From Botryococcus braunii (lineage: Eukaryota > Chlorophyta > Trebouxiophyceae), in contig MVGU01001523.1 of assembly GCA_002005505.1 (NCBI GenBank), forward strand, positions 24,585-88,584: 64,000 bases of DNA, in the 5' to 3' direction. The notes under the pieces are model-generated. The model was not told where the DNA came from and did not search any database. It saw nothing but the letters and a program-made list of their open reading frames with translations. Numbering within the stretch: the stretch's first letter is position 1; the number at the start of each line of letters is the position of its first letter. Below, in pieces: positions 42,616 through 54,009 of the stretch. The position numbers and the translations under genes are program-made.

Positions 42616-43306
42616 TGTTGTATTGGATGAGTTATTTATACCTTTCCTCAGTGGAGTAATAGTGGCTATTCCGTCAGTGACAATAATAAATGACTAATAT
42701 GGGCGAAACTACAAAGACTTCGTAGTTAGGAACAATTTGAATGAAGATAAAGATAACGCAAGTTACAGACACGTTTAGTGCAGGAAGGTAGTGGTGCTAG
42801 CACGGAGAGGCAAGGCACTTGTTTGGGACTACACAAGCACTCCGGGTGTTTCCTTAAAGTTGCCCAATCAGTCCTTGATTGTTCATGTTCTAGACTCTAC
42901 TCTTCGTCGCACAGTAGAGCGAACTTTGACTCACACCCTCCGTGCCGCCACTGCACAGGTAACGTGATTGTGAATAGATTGGGAGATTTGAGGCTTTGTT
43001 GACCTTAGTATTTCGTGTTATGTGTATGTGCTTGGCTATCTTATCATCGGACAATGAGATTGATCCTTTCTGAGTACGTACCAGTTAGGGTAGTTTGAAT
43101 GCCGTTGTTAAGAGAGAACAAGTGAGCAATTGTAATAGACTTGTTTGGGACTACACAAGCACTCCGGGTGTTTCCTTAAAGTTGCCCAATCAGTCCTTGA
43201 TTGTTCATGTTCTAGACTCTACTCTTCGTCGCACAGTAGAGCGAACTTTGACTCACACCCTCCGTGCCGCCATTGCACAGGAATACGCCAAGCCCATAAC
43301 CTAACA
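42616..43306 (+). repeat. B 3' LTR
   Basis: Leader copies at 42817-42958 and 43139-43280 (142 bp each), donor GTAACG after copy 1, TGTAA at 43131-43135. It is one base shorter than the 5' LTR because of a loss in a CCC run near the start. The TSD CAACC follows. Confidence 0.9.
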
Positions 43307-46300
43307 CAACCACACGCCCATCATCAGCAACACCAAACTTTTCCACAAGAGCATCAATCTTGGGAGTGCAACTCATGGAAATAGTGCTCTGAACTCTATT
43401 GCGTAGGACTGACACCCCAGCAAATCATTCACCTCTCCCAAATCATGGATGGTGAAGTCCTTCTTCAACAACTCTTTCCCCCACTAAATCTCTGCAACCA
43501 ATCTGGCAACTATGAGAAGATCATCAACATAAACAAGAAAAGGACAGGTTGCCATCAGGGGCCCTCCTGATGTATACACCCGCATCACTCTTGCACACAC
43601 TATACCCCATCACGCTCAACTTGTAGGTCAAGGTCTTGTGCCAAGCCCGTGGGGCTTGTTTTAGACCGTATAGTGCCTTCCTGAGCTTGCACACAACCCT
43701 CGTGTTGCCATTCTCAAATCCTGGTGGTTGAGTCACATAGACCTCTTCCTCCAACTCTCCATTGAGAAAAGCCGTCTTGATATCCACTTGGTGGATCTCA
43801 AGATTCTGTGTGGCAGCCACTGCCAGCACAGCCCTCCTTGCCCCATAGCTGCTGGTGGGTGCAAATACCTCCCCAACATCTATCCCAGGGATCTGTCTAC
43901 ACCCTTGGGCAACTAACCTCGCTTTAAAGCGAGTAACATTCCCATGTGCATCAATTTTAGTGGAGAATATCCAATGGACAGGAATAACTTTTTGTCCATG
44001 TGGTCTGTCCACATACTCTAGAACCTCATGGGTATCAAGGGAATCCATCTCTTCCCTCATTGCTTGTTGCCAAAAATCCCACTGAGGGGAGCATTGGGCT
44101 TCCCTCAGGTTAGATGGCACGTGAACCTTTCCCAGCTTGACATAAGGTACATTTTGTACCTTATGCTGAGACTCTGCAGTACTGCAGTACTGGGACTGTT
44201 GTCTTTTATATCCCTCTGATCCTGGTTCCCAGAATAAGGTACATTTTGTACCTTATGTTGAGATCCTGCAGTACAGCCAGAACTGCCAGAGCCGACCCCC
44301 CAACTCTCTCTCTTGAACTGTCAGACTCATGCGCTCCACCATTACAATCTCTCACCTTTCTCAATGCAGGTGGAAGCAGCAGCTCTCTCTCTCCTGGACT
44401 CACACCTAGGTACACTACTCTGACTTTCCTGAGCTGCGCCTACTGTGTCAGGCTGCACCCCATAAGCATGACTGGTTCCCAGCTCAACTTGACTACGTGC
44501 TTCCCCTGCTGCTGGCACTTCTAGCCCACTACTCTTCTCGCTAACATCTTCTCCAAGCATAGCCTCCCCTGTCTCAACCTGCCTCTGCAAATCAGGGAGA
44601 CCTACCAAGGGTGGCTCACTCACAAGTACCTGGCCTGAGCCAGGGTCATGCATGGGGACCCCTGAGTCCCTCCTAGCCTGGCGCTGTTCATAACGCTGAT
44701 CCCTTGTGAGGGTGGTTCCTGGGGGAAGTCTATGTTGAGACTTCCCCTGGAACCTGACCCCCTCCCGCATCTTCTGCAGTTTGTCCAGCTGCGAGTGCGT
44801 TTCAGCACCCCCCCGAGCTAAATTTTGAAGATGGCCCAGCACTGACCATGATTGCCGTGAGGTCTCTGAAGTGGCAGGGGAACCATCCTGGCTGCTGGGG
44901 GCTCCAGCCACAGGTCCGACTGGGCTCCTCAGCCTGCTGTGATCCTCTGGAGAGCTGGCAGTGGTAGCACGAGATCCAGTGGGCTTGCACTCCACCACTG
45001 GGTCATCCTCTGCTTCCCAAAAATTCACGGGAATGGCTGTTGGTGAGCTGGGGACATTGGAATTGCCTCCCCTGCCCTGCGAGGACGCTCTTGAGAGCCA
45101 TTGAGAGGATCCAGGTTGCACCTTAGACATACCCACTCTCTCCCCTCCTCTCAAATGCTCAAGGAATGTAACATCCCTGCTCTCTTTCCATACACCATTG
45201 CCTACGTACACTCGATAGGCCTTGGACTGTGGGCAATACCCAGTGAACATGCCTGGAATGGTCTTTGGTCCAAATACAGACCGCTGACCTGGGGGAATGT
45301 GAACATGTGCCACACAGCCCCATGTGCGCAAGGAAGCAACATCAGACTTTACCCCATAGAACATCTCAGTAGGGGTCAGAGGCCTGCCTGTGGTGGGGCC
45401 CACGTTGTACAGCAGGGTGGCAGACTCCAGTGCCTCCTTCCACAAGGAAGGGTCTGCTGCAGCGTGCACCAACAGGGTCCTTGTGCGCTCCTTCAGAGTC
45501 CGATTCATGCGCTCAGCAAGTCCATTTTGCTGAGGCGTGGATGGAGCTGAGGTCTCCATTTTAGTGCCCTGCTGAGCACAAAATTCGTTGAACTGCTGAT
45601 TCAGAAATTCTGTCCCTCTGTCAGATCTCACACACTTCACCACTTTATCATGAAATGTCTGCCAGTATTTCAAGAGCTCAATGAGGGCCTTGGGAATGGC
45701 TTCTTTCGACTTCACTGCCAATGAGGCTATCAGATGGGATTTTTCATCAACAACAGTAACCCAAAAACGCTCTCCTGTGATTGCAGCTGGTGAAATGGGA
45801 CCCACAGTGTCCACATGCACTCTATCTAAAACACTCTCTGCAGGCCTAGAGGAAGCTGGAAAGGGGGGCGAGAATGTTTCCCTTGTATACATGACTCACA
45901 CTGGGGAGAGCACTCTGAGCATGGAGCAAGGGACACATTGATCCCAGTGACCAGGTCTTCGTTGTCCAACCTTCTCATACTCTTAACCCCAGGATGCCCC
46001 AACCTTGCATGCCACAGTAGTCGATCTGTACACGCGTGCCCTTTCCTGGCATGATACGAGGCAACATGAGGACTGGACTGTGGCTGCGCATCATGCTGGC
46101 TCTTGACGGGACACACCCATTCTAAAAAAACAGGCCCTCGCTCTCTGGCTATCTTACCAGACCAGCCTGCTGGGCCTTTCATGGTCGTGTACCCACCTGC
46201 ACTGTCAGTGAGGAATGATGCTCCATCCTGAATGGCTCCTGTGACAGAAATCAGATTAGTGTGTGCAGTGGGCACACACTGCACATTATGCAGCCAAAAC

Positions 46301-47765
46301 ACCTCTTGTGTGGCATTGACCAGACACACAGACCCAGTTGCAACTATCCTTCCTTTGGCGTCAGAAGTGGCCAAATGAAGAGGGAGGGGTTGGGCATGCA
46401 GGACTGGGTTGTGTAGTAAAGACAGATCATTTACAAGGTGCACCGATGCACCACTATCTATCAGCCACGAGGTACTGAAAGCCCCATGAGACGTAGGGGT
46501 AAGCACATTCAACGAAACGAACATAGGCTCACCAGTTCCTTGAGGAGGTGGTGGTGGGAGATGCCAGCCTGGGAAGAAGGGAAGATAGTGGACACAGATC
46601 CAGGAGCATGTGAGGGTGCCACGGGAGGGCCTCCTCTGGACTGGCCAGCATCCCACCAGCTGGCTTGTTGCTGAGGAGCTCCAGTGCCCCACCACGCAGC
46701 TGGGCCCGCACTTGCAGCTTGCATTGTGCCACGTAGAGCTTGCAGCCTCTTCAGTTCCAGGCACTCCCTCCAGAAATGTCCCGTCTCGTTGCAGAAGCGA
46801 CACGCCAGTTCCTCCTTTGGCCTCCTGCCACGTCCAGACCCTCGCCCCCTGCCTCCAGCGTTGTGAGCTGAAGGGCCATGGGGGGCCTGACCATGAGCAG
46901 GTGCTCCAGCTCCCACTCCTGGTGCTGCTCCAGCGCCCGGTGCAGCTCCAGCGCCTTGGGGAGGCCCAGGGATTCCACCCTGAGCTGGCACGGCTGCTGC
47001 TGCTGCTGCCATAACTGCTGCAGCTGATGCTGTGACTTGCACTGACTCTGCCAGCGGGATATCCTGGTACTCCAAGTTCTCAATGGCAGTGAGGATCGTC
47101 TCCAGCATGTTGTAGGGGTCTGACTTGGCGGAGGTAATTGCCCAAGCGTCGTTCTGCAAGACTGCAGGTAGTCCCTTATACATATACCTGCAGATCTGGC
47201 GGTCGCTCAGCTGATGGTTATTGGCCTCTAGGGAGGCGGCAATACTGATGACTCGGTGGCACCATTCTTGCACTGTCTCTCCCTTTACCATGCCCTGTTT
47301 GAGCCCCTTGATCCACTTCTCGTTGATTTCCCTGTCCTTCCCTCCAGTGCAGCGGTCTGCCATCCACTGAATGAAGTCAAAAGCGCTCCCCCGCTGTTTG
47401 ACTTTGTCGTGCCACATGGACGGGACAGACTGCAAAATGAAATGTTTTACTGCTGCGTTCTCTGCGGTCTTAGGCATAGCTGTCTCCAGCGCTCCCATTG
47501 CTCCTTTTTGCATTGCGCAGGACTCCAGCTCTTCACGCCAGGCCCTGAAATTTGTGCGATCAGCCTTCAGCTGTGTAGACATCTTGGGATTGGAGGAGTT
47601 CATCGTGTATGCATACGAGCTGGCTGCAGTGCCTCCAGTGGTCTGTCCTGACTGTCCAGCTCCTGAGGAGGCCGTGCTGCCTCCTGCTGGTGTTGCCATA
47701 GTCTCTGTACTGCTGGAATTACTTTCAGAAACCTTGCTTTGGGAACGAGTTTGAGGTCTGGTCAT
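43307..47765 (-). pseudogene. A2 gag-pol, main part
   Basis: Minus strand from ATG 47765 (MTRPQTRSQSKVSES). Gag with zinc knuckle CRFCNETGHFWREC is open to about 46509. Protease (WLIDSGASVHLVND) and integrase zinc block follow in another frame (46803-45826), integrase core and linker in a third (45892-44342), and RT start in a fourth (44120-43524). RT continues broken to the B insertion, with a recognisable piece near 43415-43212. Four or more small indels thus separate domains that are each nearly identical to A1. The amber codon of A1 is CAG here. Confidence 0.87.
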
Positions 47766-48143
47766 ACACTTCACTTGCTCTCCAGCGTTCAGCCTGACAT
47801 AGCTGGTTTAAGTATACCCTTCCGAAGTACACCACAGCACTTTCGAGGTCTAGCATGTACCCTTAATATGCAAGATATGCAAAATATCTTCAGCAATTCA
47901 ATTGCTTGCCCACCCGGACCTACTGACGGTCTCACGACAACGACGACGGTGATAATCTCAGGTCACTTCACGAAAAAAAACTTCCCAAGATCTTGAAGAC
48001 TCTGTCGGTAGGCCTTCTGAGTGAATATCCAGTTGTTCCTTTTTTACTTCTTCTTGCCGTCAGGCGAGTCCGTGGAAAACCCAGTACAGATGCATCCGAT
48101 GATGCCATGCACTCCTGTCTGCCCTTGGCTCAGCTGCAAGGGC

Positions 48144-48157
48144 GTGGGCCCATAACC
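48144..48157 (-). other. A2 primer binding site
   Basis: On the minus strand GGTTATGGGCCCAC directly follows the 5' LTR end. It is identical to A1. Confidence 0.8.
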
Positions 48158-48526
48158 TGTAAAAGGTTATGGGCAGTGGCGTATCCTGTAAGCAAGCAGA
48201 CAGGTCGTAAGTTCGTGCCTCTCCAGCTACAGTCCTTGACGACTGTCTGCTCTTTAGACACATGCAACTGCATGAACAAGACTGGCATCCTTATGTGCCC
48301 AGTATCTTTCCAAACCAGTTGCTCGACTATGCGGTGATCGCAGCTTTAATAGTCCTTTCACACTAACGCGTAATCTACATCAGATTGTACCTTATGTTCG
48401 AAATAGACCTCCTCCGAACGTGTCTTGAGGTACCTTATGTGGATAGTGGACCCGTATCCTAATAATGTACATTTGAAGATCATCTAAAGCACAAGGCATT
48501 CTATAATGTATGTTCACAACTCAACA
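48158..48526 (-). repeat. A2 5' LTR, intronless form
   Basis: 369 bp with one leader segment joined directly to the tail (TTACAG, then GATACG). This is exactly 332 bp shorter than the 701-bp form, and 332 bp is the predicted intron. U3 matches the intron-form LTR closely. Precise reverse transcription of a spliced leader and recombination between the two 135-bp copies would give the same product. Confidence 0.9.
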
Positions 48527-48853
48527 ATAAGAACTATGGATTAGGAAAGGGTCTAGATAGTGTGTAATAGAAAGGTGCTATTGCTTAGCTCATCGGACGT
48601 CGGTAATGCAGACTATCTGTAACCTCGCAGATAGAGTAGTTTGAATTGCTGAGTGATGAGAGTGAGCAATAAGCATTGTAAGACTTGATTGGGACATCAA
48701 AAGCACTTCGGGTGTTTGATACTTCACTGTTGCCAGTCAAGTCATCTCATTCACAGACGACACTGCTTGTTACTCGACACACAACAAGAGTGTCGCCGGG
48801 CTAAACACCCTCGTGCCGGGTCATACAGGGAACGCCGAACTCAGAAGTTTACA
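48527..48853 (+). repeat. D-type LTR fragment
   Basis: It matches the D 3' LTR from inside its intron to its end: spacer, TGTAA (48677-48681), leader copy 2 (48683-48828, ending CATACAG, then GGAACG) and the tail ending GTTTACA. Copy 1 and U3 are missing; the fragment starts at the A2 LTR. To its right it abuts gag of E directly. Confidence 0.8.
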
Positions 48854-50598
48854 TTAACGCTAGAGCAGCAGCTAGGCTGATGAGCCTCCACAGGGAGCAA
48901 AAGTTATTTGCCATGAAGCCAGGTGAAAAACCATCTGACTACGTGTTAAGGTGCAGGAAAATTGCAAACAACCTCAAATCACTAGGAGAGCAGTGTTCTG
49001 AGGTTTGCCAGTGCTCTATGATTATTGAAGGCCTCACTGAAGAGTATGAGGTAGATAGGCGTTTACAGCTGTCTGTGTGCAACAACTATCCAAATGTGCA
49101 CCAACTCCAGCATGTTCTTGAGTTAACATATATGGATCTTCAAGCAAAGAAGCCATATAATCCTCCAAACACCTCAAACCCCAAACCTTATAGGAATCAA
49201 GGTGGGGTTGGTCAGCCTGCAGGCAGGCAAGGTGGTTCAGGTGGGGCTGGTCCAGGTGCTCACCAGGCAGAAGTGCCTAAAAATGCTAACCGTGAAAATT
49301 CAGGGACAGGACAACCTGCATTTCAACAGCAGGGAAGGCCTGTACTAATTTGCCAGTACTGCAGGAATCCAGGACACATCAAAGCAACGTGTCCTAAGCT
49401 TGCAGCACAGGAGAGGAGGGCACAAACTAATTGTGTACAAAGGGATACAGTAATCTCCCAACCTTCTCTTCCTGCTTGGCTTATAGATTCAGGGTCAACT
49501 GATCACATTTCTCCTTCAAGTGACAACATGATAAATTATGTCAAGTTTGATGTGCCACAACGTCTGATTGTGGCAAATGGCAAGTCTGAGGAAATTGTAG
49601 GAGAAGGTTCCATGCAAGTGTTCCTCGAGTCTGGCAGTTCCTTGTTCTTGCATAATGTCAAGCATGTTCCCTCTAGCAAGAAGTATCTTCTATCAGTGGG
49701 CAAAGCTTATTTAGATGGTATCAATGTCAATATCATGGGTATCGAGTGTTACCTCACAGATTCTAATGGGTACCATTTGGGAAATGCTGAGCATGCTTTC
49801 CCTTATCAGTGGCTGGTGGACTTAGCTCTACCAGACAAGCATGTTTCTTTTCATCCAGAAACTAAGTTTGTGGAGGCATGCAATGTTCAGGTGCTTCACA
49901 GAGATGTAGACCTGTGGCATCAGAGGCTGGGGCACTTGTCTCCAGCCTACATGGTAAGAATGATGAAGGGAAAAATGGTCAAGGGAATGAAACTCCCCTC
50001 TTCTGATTTCTCAAGTTCTATTGGTACGAGAGGTGTCTGCAGTGTCTGCTTGCATGGGAAACAAACTGTGCAGCCTTTTAAACCAACAGGCACTGCTTGC
50101 ACTAGTAAATTAGAGGTTGTGCATATGGACCTTATGGGTCCAGTCTCACCAGAAACTTATGATGATGAGAAGTATGCACTTAATGTCTTTGATGAATTTT
50201 CTGAGATGTCAGCAACCATTCTGCTCAAGTCAAAATCAGATGCATCAAGAGAGGCAGTTAATTTATTGACTGAGTGGCAGACCCAGCACGAGTGCAAGGT
50301 TAACTTTATCAGGACCGACAATGGTACTGAGTTTTCTGGTTTAGAAAAGTTCTGCAGGAAAAATGGTGCAGTCCACCAAAAGACTGCACCATATGCACAT
50401 CAACAAAATGGGAAATTGAGAGGCTGAACAGGACTCTGCAGGAGAAAGCAAGAGCCATGCTGACTGCCTCGAGCCTACCTCCAGAATGTTGGGGTGCCTC
50501 TCTCTTAACTGCAAACTATGTTAGAAATTTGTCTGCAGTTTCAAATCATGATAAGACCCCATTTGAGATGTGGTTTGGCACTGTTCCTGATGTCAGTC
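48854..50598 (+). pseudogene. E gag (partial), protease, integrase
   Basis: It enters in mid-capsid (NARAAARLMSLHREQKLFAM; the first ATG is at 48880). Then come a Gly/Pro linker, zinc knuckle CQYCRNPGHIKATC, protease WLIDSGSTDHISPS, integrase zinc block LWHQRLGHLSPAYM with CSVCLHGK, and core HMDLMGPVS to RTDNGTEF. A one-base loss at about 50415, after HQQNGK, shifts the frame. The rest (ERLNRTL, then NYVRNLSAVSNHDKTPFE) continues in another frame to the F insertion. The acidic DDE residues are recognisable. Confidence 0.85.
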
Positions 50599-51476
50599 TC
50601 AAGCATTTCTGCTTGCGGCGTCACCTGCAGTGATGGCACGACGGCAGCGTCAGTTCGTAGCCTGTGGGAAAAACCGTCCACGCTACAACGTTTCCAGGAA
50701 CAGCACACAGCACTCTCCAACAGTAGAGGTTGGTCAAGGATACCAACATGCTTCGGACAAGTCTTACAAATGATGTTAACTGCTCTCACTCTTGCTAAAG
50801 ACCACGTAACACTACGCTTTGCCTGATAGCAGAGTTCAGCACCAAAGAGGCCTTGCGATGTCTACTTTACGTCACTAGAATACAATAATAGTTCATCAGT
50901 AACTCAGCAAGGTCTCTTTGTGATGTTTGTAGAGTGAAACTATCTTACCGCCACAACGGTGGACGTCAACATAAGTCTCAATGAGGTCAAACATTCAGTG
51001 CGCTCTCGTCATGCACTCTCATCAATGCACACAGCAGTAATATCTAACTGGTCTGAATGTTTGAGCACAATCATATCTGGAACGACTTTGAGAATCCTAA
51101 ACACACCTGCAGTGATGGCACGACGGCAGCGTCAGTTCGTAGCCTGTGGGAAGAACCGTCCACGCTACAACGTTTCCAGGAACAGCACACAGCACTCTCC
51201 AACAGTAGAGGTTGGTCAAGGATACCAACATGCTTCGGACAAGTACCGAGCCGTTCCTGGGCTGCCCAGGGATGGCTCGGACTGCAGGGATCCTAAAGTA
51301 CTACCATACGTAATGTCTATTGAGAACGCATATCGTACAAGTCACGTGTTATGTCATTGAGGTACGAGTATGATCTATACCGTTCATAAAGGGCTATAAA
51401 GGCTATAGTTTACACTGCTGTTGATGGCATGTGACAGGGGATGTCACTAAGTACAGTATGACCAATTCATTCAACA
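50599..51476 (-). repeat. F 3' LTR
   Basis: On the minus strand leader copy 1 is 51244-51107 and copy 2 is 50762-50625 (138 bp each). Copy 1 ends CACTGCAG followed by GTGTGT; copy 2 ends CACTGCAG followed by GTGACG. The predicted intron is 51106-50625 (482 nt). TGTAA lies at 50768-50764, just before copy 2. A 16-base hairpin (CAAGCA, GAAA, TGCTTG) ends the LTR. Confidence 0.9.
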
Positions 51477-51500
51477 CTTCCCTTGACAGCACCCTGTCAC

Positions 51501-54009
51501 CTATGTCATCTTCACAAGTCCAAACCCTCGCCTGTGCATCTGGAAGGCAGGGCGAGCGAGAGGCTTTGTCAGCATGTCTGCCTTGTTCCTTGCAGACTCC
51601 ACATAGCAGAGTGTAACCTGCCCCTTTGCAATAGCTTCACGTGCAAAGTGGAAGCACACTGCAATGTGCTTAGTATACTTGCTATACAGTGGGTTTTTCA
51701 GGTTAGCAATGCACCCCTGATTGTCACAGTATAGCTTCACTGACCAAGGAGGAGTTCCGATTTCCTCCATGAACCCACGCAGCCAGTTAAGCTCCTTAAT
51801 AGCTAGACTGGTTGCCATGAATTCTGCCTCCACAGTGGAGGTAGCAACTGAGTGTTGCTTCTTACTACCCCAGACCACAGCACTGCCAAACACTGATAGC
51901 ACATATCCCGAGGTAGAATGCCTGCTGTCAATATCGCCAGCATAATCTGCATCAACATGACCTTCTAACACAGGCCCTTTCCCTCCCAGCACTAAACACA
52001 CTCTCGAGTAGACTGAAGATACCTCAATACCCTCAAGCCCTCATTCATGTGGGCAGTGGTGGAGCGTTCCGGTAACGGGACAGAACACCCACAGCCTGAG
52101 CTATATCAGGTCGAGTTGTATTAGCAATATACAACAGAGACCCAACAAGCTCACAATATCTATGCCCGGGAGGCAGTGGAGTCCCAGACCCAAAGCTGGT
52201 CTCACCCACTGTAACCTGCGGCATCCCAGACATCACAAAGTCTTACTCATGGGAGTATCGACTGTACGTGACTCAGCACTCACCCCAAACTTCTCACACA
52301 GTGCATCAATCTTAGGCACGCAGCTCAGTGATAGCACCGATTCTCTCTATCTCTCAGGATCTGGCAGCCAAGAATCCTTGACTTCACCAGGTCATGAATC
52401 TTGAAGCTTGCCAACAGCTCCTTTTTCACCCATTCTATCTCTTCCGCACCCATTGCCACAATCAAAAGATCATCAAATACACAAGCATGTATGACAGCTC
52501 CCCATCCTCGTGTCTCTTTATGTAAACTCCCGCATCGCTCTTACACACTTCATATCCCATACTCAGCAGCTTCTCATTCAGGGTCTTGTGCCAAGCCCTG
52601 GGAGCCTGCTTCAGGCCATAAAGGCCTTACGCAGTCTGCACACAATGTTGGGGTTGCCATTATCAAACCCAGGAGGCTGTGTCACATACACCTCCTCCTC
52701 TAATTCACCATTCAAAAAGGCGGTCTTTATATCCACCTGGTGAATTTCCATGTTCTTTGCTGCAGCAGTTGCTAGCAAAGTCCTCCTGGACCCATAGCTA
52801 CTGGTAGGTGCAAAGACCTCATCTACATCAACTCCAGGAATCTGTCTACAGCCCTGGGCTACAAGCCGAGCCTTAAATCTCAACACGTTCCCATGTGCAT
52901 CAGTCTTCACAGAGAAGATCCAATGCACAGGGATCACCTTGTGTCCCCTGGGTCTCTCAACGTACTCCATCACCTCGTGCGCATCAAGAGAATCTTGCTC
53001 CTCTTGCATTGCCTGGCGCCAGAATTCCCACTGAGGGGATCTTTGCGCCTCCCTGAGGTTTCCAGGGATGGCACCTTGGACCACCTCACCCCAGGTATCT
53101 GACCCTTTACAGGATTCCTCTAGGCTCACACCACGGCTTCCACTACTCTTTCGCTCGAGGTTATGCGTTACCACCTCTCTACTCTCCCCACTCTGAGTGT
53201 CTGCAGCTTTCTCTCCTTGGAGGATTCACATGCTCCCACTCAATCTGGTCTACACACTCATCATGTCCCAAGCACTCATCACTCAAGGGCGCATAATCTG
53301 CACTGTGCACACCCTGCGTGGTCTCCTCATCCACGTTTACTCTCAACACACCTGACTCCCCAGGTGTCCCTCACAAGCACGCAGAGCCTGCCATCTGAGA
53401 CTCCTTTGTCCATCAATGTTGATTGGAATCTCCAAACGATCTTGCCCCTCAGCGCACATAGACTGCTCGCTGCAGCCTTCTTCCTTCGTTTTGCATGCTT
53501 ACTTTTTTTTCCTCTCCTCTGTTCACATGACTCAGCGCTTCGTGTGTTTTTATACGTTCTTCAGCCCTCTTGCCTCGGACACCCATGGCCCCAACTTCCA
53601 TTCGAACATTCTTGCACATTATTCAAACGTTGCATGTGTGACTTGGTCTCCTGGCCTCCTCGCGCAGTTCTCCATGTGTCCGAGTACGGACCAGCTGTGG
53701 CCGGACTGCGTATGGCTCAGCTCCGAGGAAGTGGGCTCCCCGTCCACGTTGACACTTGTAGTCTCAGAATTCTCACAGGGGTTGATTGCACATGGGGTAG
53801 TTGCACAGGGGGTGGTTGCACAGGGGGAGTCAGGTCCGGACTGCTGCACGTTGACCTCTCGGTTGCAGAGAGGCTCAGGATCATCTGAGTCCCAAAAGAC
53901 AACTGACCCAAGGACTGCTGGCCTCCTGTTGTACAAAAGGCAAGGCAAAGGGCTGCTGGACTGCATTTGGACTCACAGGAGACATGTGCTAAGCCCCACT
54001 CTGTCTGCG
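51501..54009 (-). pseudogene. F linker, RT and RNase H, broken
   Basis: On the minus strand, after the integrase comes a decayed linker (about 54009-53175). The RT start (SLREAQRSPQWEFWRQAM to CRLRKAFMA, 53174-52611) is followed by RT pieces to about 52045 ([20 protein letters not shown]), then RNase H ([18 protein letters not shown] to NKADMLTKPLA, 52001-51501). At least three small indels occur near 52620, 52240 and 52010. The YVDD region is present but spans a frame change. Confidence 0.82.

Larger units (their letters stand above)
35975..43306 (+). mobile_element. Ty1/copia element B
   Basis: 7,332 bp with the perfect TSD CAACC (35970-35974 and 43307-43311), inserted in pol of A2 in opposite orientation. 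The LTRs are 692 and 691 bp, begin TGTTGTATTGG and end CCTAACA, and I see about four differences. There is a primer binding site at 36667, an extra ORF at 36733, a heavily frameshifted gag-pol and a polypurine tract at 42602-42615. Young LTRs with a decayed coding region suggest it moved using proteins made by another copy. Confidence 0.93.
34491..48526 (-). mobile_element. Ty1/copia element A2, chimeric, split by B
   Basis: Family A on the minus strand. The 3' LTR is 34491-35191 (701 bp, intron form). The pol remnant is 35212-35974, interrupted by B (35975-43306), and continues 43307-47765. The leader and PBS follow, then the 5' LTR 48158-48526 (369 bp, intronless form). The five flanking bases do not match (TGAAG at 34486-34490; ATAAG at 48527-48531), and the outer neighbours differ: A3 on the left, a D-type LTR on the right. 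The two halves may come from different insertions joined by recombination. Confidence 0.85.
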
